Origin: Rhodophyticola porphyridii
GTDB lineage: Bacteria > Pseudomonadota > Alphaproteobacteria > Rhodobacterales > Rhodobacteraceae
DNA: 64,000 nucleotides
Assembly: GCF_003688285.1 (NCBI RefSeq)
Contig: NZ_RCNT01000001.1
Span: 831,573-895,572, forward strand
Reading direction: 5' to 3'
This document shows, in pieces, positions 7,716 to 17,809 of the stretch (position 1 is the first letter of the stretch; the number at the start of each line of letters is the position of its first letter). The position numbers and the translations under genes were made by a program. The notes beneath the pieces were generated by a model. The model worked only from the letters and a program-made list of their open reading frames with translations. It was not told the origin of the DNA and did not search any database.

Positions 7716-8600
7716 ATGGCAAAACTGGCGTTTTTGGGTCTGGGGGTCATGGGCTATCCAATGGCCGGGCATCTGCGGAACGCAGGCCATGAGGTAACCG
7801 TCTACAACCGGACAACCGCCAAGGCCGAAGCCTGGGCGGCGGAGCATGGCGGGGATTTCGCGGAGACCCCGCGCGAGGCGGTGTCGGAGGCGGAGTTCGT
7901 GATGTCCTGCGTCGGCAATGACGAGGATCTGCGCGCCGTCGTGCTGGGTGCGGCGGGGGCGCTTGCCGGCATGGCGCCCGGATCGGTTTTCGTGGATCAC
8001 ACGACGGTATCGGCAACGGTCACCCGGGAACTGGCGGCGCAGGCCGCGGAACAGGGGGTGGGCTGGGTCGACGCGCCCGTCTCCGGCGGGCAGGCCGGGG
8101 CCGAAAACGGGCAACTGGCGATCATGTGCGGCGGCGAGGAGACGCATTTCGCGGCGGCCGAACCGGTGATCGATGCCTATGCCAAGGCGATTGTGCATTT
8201 CGGCGATATCGGCGCAGGCCAGTTGACCAAGATGATCAATCAGGTCTGCATAGCCGGTGCGATCCAGAGTATTTCAGAGGGTCTGTTCTTTGCCATGCAA
8301 GCCGGGCTGGACGCCAAGAAAGTGGCGGATCTGGTGTCCCAGGGTGCAGGTGGCTCGTGGCAATTGGCCAACCGGGCCGGGACGATGGTGGACAATGAGT
8401 TCGACCACGGCTTCGCCGTCGACTGGATGCGCAAGGATCTGGGGATCGCGCTGGCCCAGGGCAAGGAGATGGGCGTCAGCCTGCCGGTCACGGCGCTGGT
8501 GGACCAGTTCTATGCCGAGGTGCAGCAGCTTGGCGGCGGGAGGTGGGACACCTCCAGCCTGATCCAGCGGTTCCGCAAGATGCACGGGCAGGACATCTGA
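7716..8600 (+). CDS. NAD(P)-dependent beta-hydroxyacid dehydrogenase (HIBADH/GLYR family)
   Basis: A 294-residue oxidoreductase of the 3-hydroxyisobutyrate/tartronate-semialdehyde family. The N-terminal Rossmann motif FLGLGVMGYPMAGHL is followed by the substrate-binding signature DAPVSGGQAGAENGQL and the catalytic-Lys region GQLTKMINQVCIAG. GGAGGG precedes the ATG at good spacing. The exact substrate cannot be told from sequence; 2-hydroxy-3-oxopropionate, succinic semialdehyde and 3-hydroxyisobutyrate are all used in this family. It is a single gene downstream of pxpBCA. Confidence 0.88.
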   Translation: MAKLAFLGLGVMGYPMAGHLRNAGHEVTVYNRTTAKAEAWAAEHGGDFAETPREAVSEAEFVMSCVGNDEDLRAVVLGAAGALAGMAPGSVFVDHTTVSATVTRELAAQAAEQGVGWVDAPVSGGQAGAENGQLAIMCGGEETHFAAAEPVIDAYAKAIVHFGDIGAGQLTKMINQVCIAGAIQSISEGLFFAMQAGLDAKKVADLVSQGAGGSWQLANRAGTMVDNEFDHGFAVDWMRKDLGIALAQGKEMGVSLPVTALVDQFYAEVQQLGGGRWDTSSLIQRFRKMHGQDI

Positions 8601-8736
8601 CGACACCGCGCCGCCGCGTCCCGCGCGCCCGACCGGCGGGGGCGAGTTTGCCGCGTATGGCCGCGTTGACGGGTGCCGGTGCCCGCCATGGCACTGTTTT
8701 TGAAGCAAAGAGGACGTTGGGAAAGGCGGATCCGAC

Positions 8737-9792
8737 TTGGGCGATACCGGGATATTTGCCGAAACAATGGAGTGGGCCGCCGGTTTCGACGCGATCATCG
8801 ACGTGCGCAGCCCGGCGGAGTTTGCTGAGGATCATATGCCCGGCGCAGTGAACATGCCCGTCCTCAGCGACGCGGAGCGGGCGCGCGTCGGTACGATCTA
8901 CGCGCAGCAGAGCCCCTTTGCCGCCCGCAAGATCGGGGCGGCGCTGGTGGCGCGGAACGCCGCCGCGCATATCGAAAGCTCCCTGATGGGGCAGGGCGGG
9001 GATTGGCAGCCGCTGGTCTATTGCTGGCGCGGCGGCCAGCGTTCGGGTTCCTTCGCCACGATCCTGCGGCAGATTGGATGGCGGGTGGAGGTTTTGGACG
9101 GCGGATATCGCAGCTATCGGCGGCGGGTGGTGGAGATGCTCTACGACCGGCCCCTGGCGCAGCAGCTGATCCGGCTGGATGGCAATACCGGAAGTGCCAA
9201 GACCGATCTTCTGGCCAGGCTGGCCGCGCGCGGGGTGCAGGTCGTGGATCTGGAAGGCCTCGCGGCGCATCGCGGCTCCATCCTGGGCGAGATGGAGGGG
9301 CCGCAACCTTCGCAGAAGGCGTTCGAGTCGGCGCTGGCCATGGCGCTCTCCCGGGTCGATCCCGCGCGGCCGCTGCTGCTGGAGGCGGAGTCGAGCCGGA
9401 TCGGAAAGCTGCGCCTGCCGCCCTCGCTCTGGGCTGCGATGCGGGCCGCGCCGCGTCTGGTCGTCGCCGTTCCGGCGCAGGCGCGCGCGGCCTATCTGGC
9501 CGATGTCTACGGAGCTTATGCCGCCGATCTTCCGCGCCTGATCGCCCGGCTGGATCATCTGCGCCCGCTGGCAGGAAATGAGGTGGTGGATGGCTGGATC
9601 GCGCTGGCCCATGAAGGGCGGTTGCAGGAGCTTTCCGCGGGATTGATCGAGCGGCATTACGATCCGGCCTATGCCCGTGCGCGCAGATCGGACGCCACGG
9701 AACGGCTGGCGGAGTTTCGCAGTGACAGCCTGACGGTGGAGGCGCGCGAGGCCCTGGCGGACCGGCTCGCCCGGTGGATCACGCGCGCCTAG
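8737..9792 (+). CDS. mnmH: tRNA 2-selenouridine synthase MnmH (SelU/YbbB)
   Basis: Replaces the sulfur of 2-thiouridine at the wobble position of tRNAs with selenium from selenophosphate. The 351 residues comprise an N-terminal rhodanese domain (IIDVRSPAEFAEDHMPGAVNMP, active-site C96 in YCWRGGQRSG) and a C-terminal P-loop-like domain (LDGNTGSAKTDLL). The start is a TTG at 8737 with a purine-rich RBS before it; an internal ATG at codon 11 would truncate the rhodanese domain. It converges with selD, which makes its selenium donor; the two stops overlap by four bases. Confidence 0.92.
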   Translation: MGDTGIFAETMEWAAGFDAIIDVRSPAEFAEDHMPGAVNMPVLSDAERARVGTIYAQQSPFAARKIGAALVARNAAAHIESSLMGQGGDWQPLVYCWRGGQRSGSFATILRQIGWRVEVLDGGYRSYRRRVVEMLYDRPLAQQLIRLDGNTGSAKTDLLARLAARGVQVVDLEGLAAHRGSILGEMEGPQPSQKAFESALAMALSRVDPARPLLLEAESSRIGKLRLPPSLWAAMRAAPRLVVAVPAQARAAYLADVYGAYAADLPRLIARLDHLRPLAGNEVVDGWIALAHEGRLQELSAGLIERHYDPAYARARRSDATERLAEFRSDSLTVEAREALADRLARWITRA

Positions 9793-11966
9793 ATCAGGGT
9801 GATCCGTGGCGCGCCCTTCCCGAACCGGCCGATGATGGCCGCCGCATGGCCAGCCGCGCGCAGATCCGCCACCACCGTGGCCGCATCGGTCTGCGGCAGC
9901 GCGGCCAGAAACCCGCCCGAGGTCTGCGGGTCGAACAGCAGCGCCTTCTGCGCGCCGTCGCCGCCGCTGATCCGCCCGGCAAGGGCAGCCTCGTTCTCTG
10001 CGTGCAGGCTGGCCCGCTGGTGGGCATCCAGAAGCGCCCGGGCACCCGGCAGCACGGGCAGGTCGGCCAGCGCGATCTCCGCGCCGAGGGCCGAGGCGTC
10101 GCATATGCCGATCAGGTGCCCGGCCAGACCGAAGCCGGTGACATCCGTCATCGCATGGGCAAGCGCGCCGATACGGGCGGCGACGTCGCCTTGCGGGCGG
10201 CTCATCTGCGCCCAGGCGGTGGCCACATCCGCGCCTTTCGCGGCCTGCGCCATTTCAGCGGCCAGGATCACACCGGTGCCAAGCGGGCGGGTCAGAACCA
10301 GCGCGTCGCCATCCTGAGCGCTGGCGAGCGTTACGGGCGGGCCGTCGGGCAGACCGGTCAGGGTGAAGCCGATCGACAGTTCGGCACCCTGGGAGGAATG
10401 CCCCCCGACGATCTCCACCCCCTCGGCTGCGAAGATCGCACCGGCTTCGGCCATGATTTCGGCCAGCCAGGCCGCCTGCATCCGCGGCGCCAGCATCGGC
10501 AGGGTAACGCTGGCCAGGGCCGCCTGCGGTCGGGCGCCCATGGCCCAGACATCACCCATGGCGTGGACCGCGGCGACCCGGGCCAGCAGCCCGGGGTCGG
10601 GGCTGAACGCGCGCAGATGATCGGTGGTCAGCACAAGCGTCCGCCCGCCGACTTTCAGCACCGCCGCGTCATCGCCCGGGCGGCTCAGCACATCGTCGCG
10701 CAGGCCTGTCGGGAGCGCGCCCAAGGCTGTTTGCAGCGCAGTCCGGCCCAGCTTCGCACCGCAGGCTCCGCACGGGGCGGGGCCGCGCATCTGCTCGGCC
10801 ACGCCTTCCGCGGCACCCAGGGGCACAGGTGGCGACGGCATCGGGCGCAGGTTGGTGAAGCGGGCCATGAAGGCGCGGTCGATCCGGTCCTTCCAGCGCC
10901 ACATCAGCGCGCCGGACAGCATGATGCCCCGTTTCTCGGCCAAGGCGGATTTGCGGCCAAGTGAGATCAGCTTGAGATAGTCGCCTTGCGGGGCGAAGGC
11001 CCGCCGGGACCCACCGGTCAGATCGGCCCGCAGATTATGGGCCAGAACCGGCGCGGCGCGCACGGCGAAAACGCCGGCCTTGGGGCGCGGAGCATGGGAA
11101 AGATGGGCGCAGTCGCCGACCGCGTAGATGGCCGGGTCGGTGAGCGAGCGAAGCGTCGCGTCGACCGCCAGATACCCCGCCTCGGTCTCAAGGCCCAGAT
11201 CGGCCAGCCAGTCATGGGGCCGGGCGCCCGCCGCGCCGATGGTCATGTCGCTGCGAAGCCTGCGACTGTCGGACAGGCGAAGCGTGTCGTCGCCAAGTTC
11301 GGTGACCCCGACGCCTTCGATCAGCGTAATGCCCGCGGTTTTCAGCGTCTCCATCAGCCGCGCGCGGCTTTTTCCGGGTAGCCCGGCAAGCGCTTCGGCC
11401 CTCTCGACGATCGTGACGGTGGGCGCGCATCCCAGACCGGTCAGCCGATGCTGCGCGGCCATGGCCAGTTCCACGCCGGCCACGCCGCCGCCGATCACGG
11501 CGATGTCCGGGCGGGCCGGCGGATCGTCGCAGAACCGGGCCCATGCATCGGCGAAAAGGTCCAGCGGTTTCGCCGGCACGCCGAAGCTGGCGAAGCCGGG
11601 CAGGCCGGGCATGGCCGAGGTCACGCCCACATCGATCGACAGTATGTCGTAGGAGATGGGGGCGATCCGGCCCTCCACGCGGACGGTTCTGGCGTCCCGG
11701 TCGAGCCCGGTGGCGGTGCCCAGGATCAGCCTTGCACCGGCGAAGCGGGCCAGCCGTACCAGATCGATTTGCAACTCATCTCGGTCGTAATGCCCCGCCA
11801 CATGGCCGGGCAGCATGCCGGAATAGGGCGCGGTCGGGCCCGGATTGATCAGCGTCAGGCGCGCGCCGGGCACCGGATCCATCCCCCAATTGCGCAGAAC
11901 CAGCGCATGAGTATGGCCGCCGCCGATCAGGACCAGCTCCCTTGAGAACGGCGCGGCGGGGGTCAT
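9789..11966 (-). CDS. selD: Selenide, water dikinase SelD with N-terminal NDH-type oxidoreductase domain
   Basis: Makes selenophosphate from selenide and ATP. The 725-residue protein is a fusion. Residues 1 to about 345 are an FAD/NAD(P) oxidoreductase like NADH dehydrogenase type II ([40 protein letters not shown]). Residues of about 395-725 are SelD, with the catalytic patch C399-G-A-C402-G-A-K405 and the later motifs [21 protein letters not shown] and [11 protein letters not shown]. The catalytic position holds Cys, not selenocysteine. The stop of truA overlaps its ATG by four bases. The fusion is known in several proteobacteria; the oxidoreductase part may supply reduced selenium, which is inference. 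Confidence 0.93.
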   Translation of the reverse strand: MTPAAPFSRELVLIGGGHTHALVLRNWGMDPVPGARLTLINPGPTAPYSGMLPGHVAGHYDRDELQIDLVRLARFAGARLILGTATGLDRDARTVRVEGRIAPISYDILSIDVGVTSAMPGLPGFASFGVPAKPLDLFADAWARFCDDPPARPDIAVIGGGVAGVELAMAAQHRLTGLGCAPTVTIVERAEALAGLPGKSRARLMETLKTAGITLIEGVGVTELGDDTLRLSDSRRLRSDMTIGAAGARPHDWLADLGLETEAGYLAVDATLRSLTDPAIYAVGDCAHLSHAPRPKAGVFAVRAAPVLAHNLRADLTGGSRRAFAPQGDYLKLISLGRKSALAEKRGIMLSGALMWRWKDRIDRAFMARFTNLRPMPSPPVPLGAAEGVAEQMRGPAPCGACGAKLGRTALQTALGALPTGLRDDVLSRPGDDAAVLKVGGRTLVLTTDHLRAFSPDPGLLARVAAVHAMGDVWAMGARPQAALASVTLPMLAPRMQAAWLAEIMAEAGAIFAAEGVEIVGGHSSQGAELSIGFTLTGLPDGPPVTLASAQDGDALVLTRPLGTGVILAAEMAQAAKGADVATAWAQMSRPQGDVAARIGALAHAMTDVTGFGLAGHLIGICDASALGAEIALADLPVLPGARALLDAHQRASLHAENEAALAGRISGGDGAQKALLFDPQTSGGFLAALPQTDAATVVADLRAAGHAAAIIGRFGKGAPRITLI

Positions 11967-12742
11967 GTGGCAGGTTCCGCGAACGGATCCGACGCATAGC
12001 CGACCCCCGTCAGAGAAAGCCCGAACGGGGGCGCGACCGGCCCGCAGGCGGCGCGGTCCGCGGCCTCCAGCGCGGCCTTCATGTCGGCGGGGCTCCAGCC
12101 GCCCGCGCCCACGCGTTCCAGCGAGCCGACAAGGGAGCGGACCTGCGAATGCAGAAAGGACCGGGCCCTGAACCGGAACTGAAACTCGACCCCGTGATCA
12201 AGCGGCACCTCCGTGATCTCGATCGCGTCGAGCGTCTTGACCGGGCTCTTGGCCTGACAGATCGTGGCCCGGAACGTCGTGAAATCATGACGCCCGATCA
12301 GGTGCCGGGCGGCCTCCCGCATCGGGTCCGCTCGCAGTTTGCCCCGCACATGCCACGCCTGGCCTGCCTCAAGCGTCAACGGCGCCCGGCGGTTGACCAC
12401 CCGGTAGAGATAGCGCCGCTCCTCGGCCGAAAACCGCGCATGCCAGTCGTCATCGACCCGGGCGCAGGCAACAACGGCGACCGGCAGGGGCTTGAGATGA
12501 AAATTCACCGCCTCCGACAGGCGAAAGGGCGTCCAGTCGCGCGCCATGTCGCAATGGGCCACCTGACCCGTCGCGTGAACGCCTGCATCGGTACGCCCGG
12601 CGGCGGCAATCGTGGGCACATCCGGCTCCAGCCTGGCCAGCGCCGCCTCGACCGCACCCTGCACGGTGGCGCAGTCAGCCTGACGCTGCCACCCGGCAAA
12701 GGGAGCGCCATCATACTCAAGTTTCAGGGCATAGCGGGGCAT
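11963..12742 (-). CDS. truA: tRNA pseudouridine(38-40) synthase TruA
   Basis: Isomerises uridines 38-40 in the anticodon stem-loop of tRNAs. It is 259 residues, typical length. The catalytic Asp is D52 in [14 protein letters not shown]. Other family stretches are the opening [18 protein letters not shown] and [18 protein letters not shown]. It is translationally coupled to selD through an ATGA overlap, so two tRNA-modification functions (pseudouridine here, selenouridine via SelD and MnmH) are neighbours. Confidence 0.96.
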   Translation of the reverse strand: MPRYALKLEYDGAPFAGWQRQADCATVQGAVEAALARLEPDVPTIAAAGRTDAGVHATGQVAHCDMARDWTPFRLSEAVNFHLKPLPVAVVACARVDDDWHARFSAEERRYLYRVVNRRAPLTLEAGQAWHVRGKLRADPMREAARHLIGRHDFTTFRATICQAKSPVKTLDAIEITEVPLDHGVEFQFRFRARSFLHSQVRSLVGSLERVGAGGWSPADMKAALEAADRAACGPVAPPFGLSLTGVGYASDPFAEPAT

Positions 12743-12844
12743 GGGGTTCGCCTATGACAAAGCGGAGAGGCGCAATCAACCCTGTAAACCGCACCCTCCG
12801 ATGACTATTCTTTGATCCTGAGGCAGGCAAAGGACGATTGCGCA

Positions 12845-14257
12845 GTGGTCATCGGGACAATAGCGGACACTCTGGGCCGGGGGATCGACAGCGTGACCGG
12901 CGCCGTGTCCGAGACCTTTTTCGAACCGGTGGTCCGGTTGGGCGTGACCGGGCTCAGCCGGGCGGGCAAGACCGTTTTTATCACCTCGCTTGTCGCCAAC
13001 CTTCTGGATCGCGGGCGGATGCCGGGGCTTGAAGCGGCGCAGTCGGGTCGGATTCAGGCCGCGTTCCTGCAGCCACAGCCCGATGATACGGTGCCCCGGT
13101 TCGACTTTGAAACCCATCTTGCGGCCCTGACCGGCCCCAATCCGCATTGGCCCGACAGCACCCGGCATGTGTCGGAACTGCGCCTGTCGCTGAGGGTGCA
13201 GCCGAGCGGTCTGCTTTCGGGCCTGTCCGGGCCGCGCACGGTCCATCTGGATATCGTGGACTATCCTGGTGAATGGCTGCTGGACCTGTCGCTTCTGGAT
13301 CAGCGCTATGAGGACTGGGCCGCGCAGGCGCTCGATCAGGCCCGCGGCCGCCCCGGCGGGGCCGAATATCTGTCGCATCTGGCTGATCTGGACCCGTCCG
13401 CCAGGCTGGACGAGCCGCAGGCGCAGGCGCTCGCGCGCGCCTATACCGCCTATCTGGCCGCGGCACGGGCGGCGGGTTTCTCCGATTGCACACCGGGCCG
13501 GTTTCTTCTGCCCGGAGAACTGGAGGGCAGTCCCGCGCTCACATTCGCGCCCCTGCCGCAGTCGGCCAGCCCGCGCGGTTCGCTGGCGCGCGAATTCGCG
13601 CGGCGCTACGAGGCCTACAAGGCGCAGGTGGTCAAACCCTTCTTTCGCGACCATTTTGCACGGATCGACCGGCAGATCGTGCTGATTGACGCGCTTGGCG
13701 CGATCCATTCGGGTCCGCCCGCGGTGGAGGATCTGCGCCGCACGATGGCCGGGATCCTCCGCGCCTTTCGCCCTGGCCGGAACAGCTTTCTGAGCACGCT
13801 TGTGGGGCGGCGCACGGACAAGATCCTGTTTGCCGCGACCAAGGCGGACCATCTGCATCATTCCCAGCACCCGAAACTCACCGCGATCATGGAGGCGCTG
13901 GTGCGCGACGCCCGCAATCGCGCAGATTTCGCCGGGGCCGCGACCCGGGCCATGGCCATCGCCGCCCTGCGTGCCACGGTGGAAGAGACCCGCAGCCATG
14001 ATGGCGGACGCCTCGATCTGGTGCGCGGCACCTTGCTGGACGGGGGCAAACAGGCGGCGTTCCATCCCGGCGACCTGCCGGAGGATCCGAATGCGCTTCT
14101 GGTGCCCGCGCGTCAGGGGCAGGCGGCGTGGCTGGACGGTGATTTCGACGTGATGCGCTTTGCGCCCGCAACGCTGACATTGAAACCGGGGGAGGGGCCA
14201 CCCCATATCCGGCTGGACAGCGCGGCGGAGTTTTTGCTCGGAGACAGGCTCAGATGA
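12845..14257 (+). CDS. ycjX: YcjX-family GTP-binding protein (DUF463)
   Basis: A P-loop protein of the YcjX family with Walker A GLSRAGKT at residues 36-43, followed by VHLDIVDYPGEWLLDL, IVLIDALGAIHSGP and FAATKADHLHHSQHP. The open frame begins at a TTG at 12812, but the GTG at 12845 has a better-placed AAAGGACG and gives 470 residues starting VVIGTIADTLGRG, so it is preferred. It is paired with the TIGR01620 membrane protein downstream, as in E. coli ycjXF. The cellular role is poorly defined, possibly an envelope-stress GTPase. Confidence 0.9.
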   Translation: MVIGTIADTLGRGIDSVTGAVSETFFEPVVRLGVTGLSRAGKTVFITSLVANLLDRGRMPGLEAAQSGRIQAAFLQPQPDDTVPRFDFETHLAALTGPNPHWPDSTRHVSELRLSLRVQPSGLLSGLSGPRTVHLDIVDYPGEWLLDLSLLDQRYEDWAAQALDQARGRPGGAEYLSHLADLDPSARLDEPQAQALARAYTAYLAAARAAGFSDCTPGRFLLPGELEGSPALTFAPLPQSASPRGSLAREFARRYEAYKAQVVKPFFRDHFARIDRQIVLIDALGAIHSGPPAVEDLRRTMAGILRAFRPGRNSFLSTLVGRRTDKILFAATKADHLHHSQHPKLTAIMEALVRDARNRADFAGAATRAMAIAALRATVEETRSHDGGRLDLVRGTLLDGGKQAAFHPGDLPEDPNALLVPARQGQAAWLDGDFDVMRFAPATLTLKPGEGPPHIRLDSAAEFLLGDRLR

Positions 14258-14347
14258 GCGGCGATGGCCTGCGCGGGACGGGGCTTTGCCCCCGGGCCGG
14301 CCCCTCCCCTTGGCATATTCTTGAACCAGAGAAGCAGGACAGGTTGA

Positions 14348-15349
14348 ATGGTTGATCGCAAGGGCCCCGTTCTGATCGAGCTGGAGGACGCACCCGAGAT
14401 CGGGCCGGGCGCGGCGCCGCCGGTGCCCGATGCCGGCGTGCCGTTCGCCAGCGGGCAGGCCATGCAGACCATGGCGACCCTGGCCGCGCGCCGCCCGTCA
14501 CGCCTGGGGCGGTTCTTCTGGGCGGCGGCACTGACCCTTCTTGGCTTCGTGCTGTCCATCGCGGCGTGGAATTTCGTCACCGGGCTTTTGGCGGCGAACC
14601 CGATCCTCGGCTGGACCGCGACGGTTCTGGTGGGGCTCGTGTTGCTGGCGCTGGTGCTGATCGCGTTGAAGGAGGCGGCGGCGTTTTCGCGCCTTGGCCG
14701 GCTGGATGACCTCAGGCGTGAGGCCGACGCGGCGCTGTCAGCGGGGGATCTGGGCGCCGCGCGCAGGGTTTCCGACCGGCTGACGACGCTTTACCGCGAC
14801 CGGCCGGAGTTGCGGCTTGGCCGCGAAACGCTGGCGCGGCGGCGGGACGATGTCTTCGATGCCGGGAACCTGTTTGCCCTGACCGAAGCGGAACTGCTCG
14901 CCCCGCTGGATGCCGCCGCGCGCCGGGAGGTGGAGGCCGCCGCCCGGCAGGTGGCGACGGTAACAGCACTTGTTCCCATCGCGCTGGCCGACGTGATTGC
15001 GGCGCTGACCGCGAATTTGCGCATGATCCGCCGCATCGCCGAGATCTATGGCGGCCGGTCCGGCACACTTGGCGCCTGGCGACTGACCCGGGCGGTGCTG
15101 ACCCATCTGGTGGCCACGGGCGCCGTGGCCGTAGGCGACGACCTGATCGGGTCGGTCGCGGGCGGTTCGGTCCTGTCGAAAGTGTCGCGCCGGTTCGGCG
15201 AGGGGGTGGTCAACGGGGCGTTGACCGCGCGGGTCGGCGTGGCCGCGATGGAGGTCTGCCGCCCGCTGCCCTTCGGTGACAACCGCCGCCCGAGCGTTAC
15301 ATCGCTGGTCAGGCGTGCCCTGACCGGGCTTTTTGGCCAGAAGGATTGA
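14348..15349 (+). CDS. TIGR01620/YcjF-family inner-membrane protein
   Basis: A 333-residue membrane protein. A proline-rich N-terminal region is followed by two transmembrane segments (about residues 55-75, FFWAAALTLLGFVLSIAAW, and 82-105). A soluble stretch RREADAALSAGDLGAARRVSDRL comes next, and the C-terminal DUF697-like part contains VTALVPIALADVIAALTANLRMIRRIAEIYGGR. It follows ycjX after 90 bases and is its usual partner. The molecular function is unknown. Confidence 0.87.
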   Translation: MVDRKGPVLIELEDAPEIGPGAAPPVPDAGVPFASGQAMQTMATLAARRPSRLGRFFWAAALTLLGFVLSIAAWNFVTGLLAANPILGWTATVLVGLVLLALVLIALKEAAAFSRLGRLDDLRREADAALSAGDLGAARRVSDRLTTLYRDRPELRLGRETLARRRDDVFDAGNLFALTEAELLAPLDAAARREVEAAARQVATVTALVPIALADVIAALTANLRMIRRIAEIYGGRSGTLGAWRLTRAVLTHLVATGAVAVGDDLIGSVAGGSVLSKVSRRFGEGVVNGALTARVGVAAMEVCRPLPFGDNRRPSVTSLVRRALTGLFGQKD

Positions 15350-15356
15350 GACCGGA

Positions 15357-16979
15357 ATGGAATCGCTTGCCGCCGATGTGACCACCATGATTCGCACGCC
15401 GCTTCATGACACCCATGTCCGCGCCATGGCGCGGATCGGCACCGAGCGGTATCTGAAAGCAGGGGAGTGGCTGGCCCATGCCGGCGATCCGATCACCGAG
15501 TTTTGCTATCTGATCGACGGCGAGATCGAAGCGATCGACCCGCGCACCAACGCGCGATACGGCAATGCCTCTCTCGGGCCGACGCAATTCTTCGGCGATA
15601 TCTCGTTTCTGTCGGGCGGCACCGCGATGATGTCGGCCCGCGCGGTGAAGGATACGACGCTTCTGTGCGTAGCGCGGGATGCGATGCTCGACCTGATGCG
15701 GCGGATCCCGGAAATGTCGGACATCATCATCACGGTTTACGCCGCGCGCCGCCGGGGGCAACTGGAGAGCGGGCGCGCCAGCCTGACCCTGATCGGCGCG
15801 GAGGCAGACAGGAACATCCGCCGGATCGCCAGCTTCGCCGGCCGCAACCGCATTCCGGTCCGCTCGCTCACGCTGGACGAGCATGAGGCCGAGGCGCTGG
15901 CCCATCAATGCAATATCGGGGCTCCGCGCCCAGCGGTGATTTTCGGAAAGACCGATGTGATCGCCGATCCGACGCCGCGCAAGGTTGCGGCCCTGCTCGG
16001 CCTCGATCTGACATTCGACGTTGACGAGGTTCACGACGTTCTGATCGTGGGCGGCGGACCGGCGGGCGTGGCGGCGGCCGTTTATGCCGGGTCCGAGGGG
16101 ATGAACGCACTGGTGGTGGAGGATATGGCGATTGGCGGGCAGGCGGGTACGTCAAGCCGGATCGAGAATTACATGGGCTTTCCCACCGGCATTTCCGGCG
16201 CGGACCTGTGTTGGCGGGGCGAGGTGCAGGCGATGAAATTCGGCGCGCGCTTTGCGGTGCCGCGGCGGGCGGCGGAGCTCTCTGTGCGTGACGATGGCAC
16301 GTTCTGCATCACCCTCGATGACGGAGCCGAAACCTGCGCCCGCGCGCTGGTGGTGGCGACGGGTGTGCAATATCGCCGCCTGCCGATCGAGGGGCTGGAA
16401 CGGTTCGAGAGCGCCGGCGTCTACTACGCGGCAACCGATGTGGAGGCGCGCTATTGCCGCGATACCGAGGTGGTCGTGATCGGCGGCGGAAACTCGGCCG
16501 GTCAGGCCGCGATGTTTCTCAGCCGCAGCGCGCGACACGTCCATGTGCTGGTGCGTGGCGCGTCGCTGGCCGCTTCGATGTCCGACTACCTGCTCAGCCG
16601 TCTCAATGCCGACCCCAAGATAACCATCCATTACCGGACTGAGATGACGGCCCTGCACGGTGGGGATGAGCTGGAGGGTGTCGACATCCGGGACAAATCC
16701 ACAGGCCAGGACTGGCGGATCAACAGCACTGCGGTGTTCATCATGGTCGGGGCCGCGCCCAATACAGGATGGTTGTCCGGCCATGTGGACCTGGACGACC
16801 GCGGTTTCGTGAAAACCGGGCCGGCGGTCGGGGCCTCCTCGGCCTATGCCACATCCTGCCCTGGGATTTTCGCTGTGGGAGATGTGCGTGACGGCTCGGT
16901 CAAACGGGTTGCAAGTGCCGTGGGCGAGGGTTCCGTCGTGATCTCCTCGGTCTGGGATTTTCTCGAAAACGGGGACTGA
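15357..16979 (+). CDS. Cyclic-nucleotide-binding domain fused to thioredoxin-reductase-like flavoprotein
   Basis: A 540-residue fusion. Residues of about 10-130 form a CAP/cNMP-binding fold (YLIDGEIEAIDP, FFGDISFLSGGTAMMSARAV). A thioredoxin-like linker region (FAGRNRIPVRSL) follows, then an FAD domain (VGGGPAGVAAAVYAGSEGMNALVVE) and an NAD(P) domain (VVVIGGGNSAGQAAMFLSRSA), ending with GIFAVGDVRDGSVKRVASAVGEGS. The redox CxxC expected just before the NAD(P) motif is absent; the region reads YYAATDVEARYCRDTEVVV. It may therefore transfer electrons to something other than thioredoxin. The ATG at 15357 has AAGGA upstream, and it starts seven bases after the previous gene. Confidence 0.88.
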   Translation: MESLAADVTTMIRTPLHDTHVRAMARIGTERYLKAGEWLAHAGDPITEFCYLIDGEIEAIDPRTNARYGNASLGPTQFFGDISFLSGGTAMMSARAVKDTTLLCVARDAMLDLMRRIPEMSDIIITVYAARRRGQLESGRASLTLIGAEADRNIRRIASFAGRNRIPVRSLTLDEHEAEALAHQCNIGAPRPAVIFGKTDVIADPTPRKVAALLGLDLTFDVDEVHDVLIVGGGPAGVAAAVYAGSEGMNALVVEDMAIGGQAGTSSRIENYMGFPTGISGADLCWRGEVQAMKFGARFAVPRRAAELSVRDDGTFCITLDDGAETCARALVVATGVQYRRLPIEGLERFESAGVYYAATDVEARYCRDTEVVVIGGGNSAGQAAMFLSRSARHVHVLVRGASLAASMSDYLLSRLNADPKITIHYRTEMTALHGGDELEGVDIRDKSTGQDWRINSTAVFIMVGAAPNTGWLSGHVDLDDRGFVKTGPAVGASSAYATSCPGIFAVGDVRDGSVKRVASAVGEGSVVISSVWDFLENGD

Positions 16980-16984
16980 ACGCG

Positions 16985-17770
16985 ATGCTGAGATCCCTGG
17001 GGCTCAGAAGCGATCTGGTGGTCCAGCGCGGCGTCAGCCTGATCGAGAGCCATCCCGACAGGCTTGTCCTCCGCACCCCGTCGGAGCCTGATTTCTGGTT
17101 CGGAAACATGCTGATCTTTCGTCATGGCGAAGTGGATCCCGACGCGCAGATCGCCCGGTTTCACGCCGATTTCCCCGATGCTGGCCACGTGACGCTGGCC
17201 TGGGACGTGCCGGGTATGGCGCCGGGTGCGGGGCATGCGGAACTGGCCCGCCGGGGGTTTGCAATAGAGACGGCCGATGTGCTGACATTGACCGGCCCGC
17301 CCTGGCGTCATGGCACCCCCGACGGGATCATGATCCGCCCGGTCGCCACGGATGCGGAATGGGATCAGGTGATAGCCTTGCAGATCGAGACAGGCGTCGA
17401 GGAAGGGTATGATCCCGGCCCGCATCGGCCTTTTGTCGTAGCCCGTTTCGGCAATCTTCGCCGCCTGGCCGGGTCCGGCGGGGCGGTCTGGCTGGGGGCG
17501 TTCGAGGGTGACCTGTTGGTGGGCGATCTGGGCGTGTTTCTGGGCGATGGGGTCGCGCGCTATCAGAACGTGGAGACCCGGGCCCGTTATCGCCGCCGCG
17601 GGATTTGCGCAGCCCTCGTGACCGCGGGCGCCGATTGGGCCGCCGCAGAGGAGCCAGCCACGATCCCGGTGATCGTGGCGGATCAGGACGGCGCGCCGGG
17701 CCGGATCTATCGCCGCTGCGGCTTTGCGCTGGCCGAAACACTGATCTCCGCCGTCAAGGGCAGCTATTGA
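16985..17770 (+). CDS. GNAT-family N-acetyltransferase
   Basis: A 261-residue protein with a C-terminal GNAT fold. The acetyl-CoA loop is seen as NVETRARYRRRGICAALVTAGADWA, and IYRRCGFALAET is the closing strand/helix. The N-terminal half (LVLRTPSEPDFWFGNMLIF) is a less conserved GNAT-like portion. It lies five bases after the preceding gene, so the two are probably co-transcribed. The substrate is unknown. Confidence 0.8.
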   Translation: MLRSLGLRSDLVVQRGVSLIESHPDRLVLRTPSEPDFWFGNMLIFRHGEVDPDAQIARFHADFPDAGHVTLAWDVPGMAPGAGHAELARRGFAIETADVLTLTGPPWRHGTPDGIMIRPVATDAEWDQVIALQIETGVEEGYDPGPHRPFVVARFGNLRRLAGSGGAVWLGAFEGDLLVGDLGVFLGDGVARYQNVETRARYRRRGICAALVTAGADWAAAEEPATIPVIVADQDGAPGRIYRRCGFALAETLISAVKGSY

Positions 17771-17809
17771 CGGCTGACATCTCGGGCGAAGTATGTCACG
17801 CCTTGCCCC

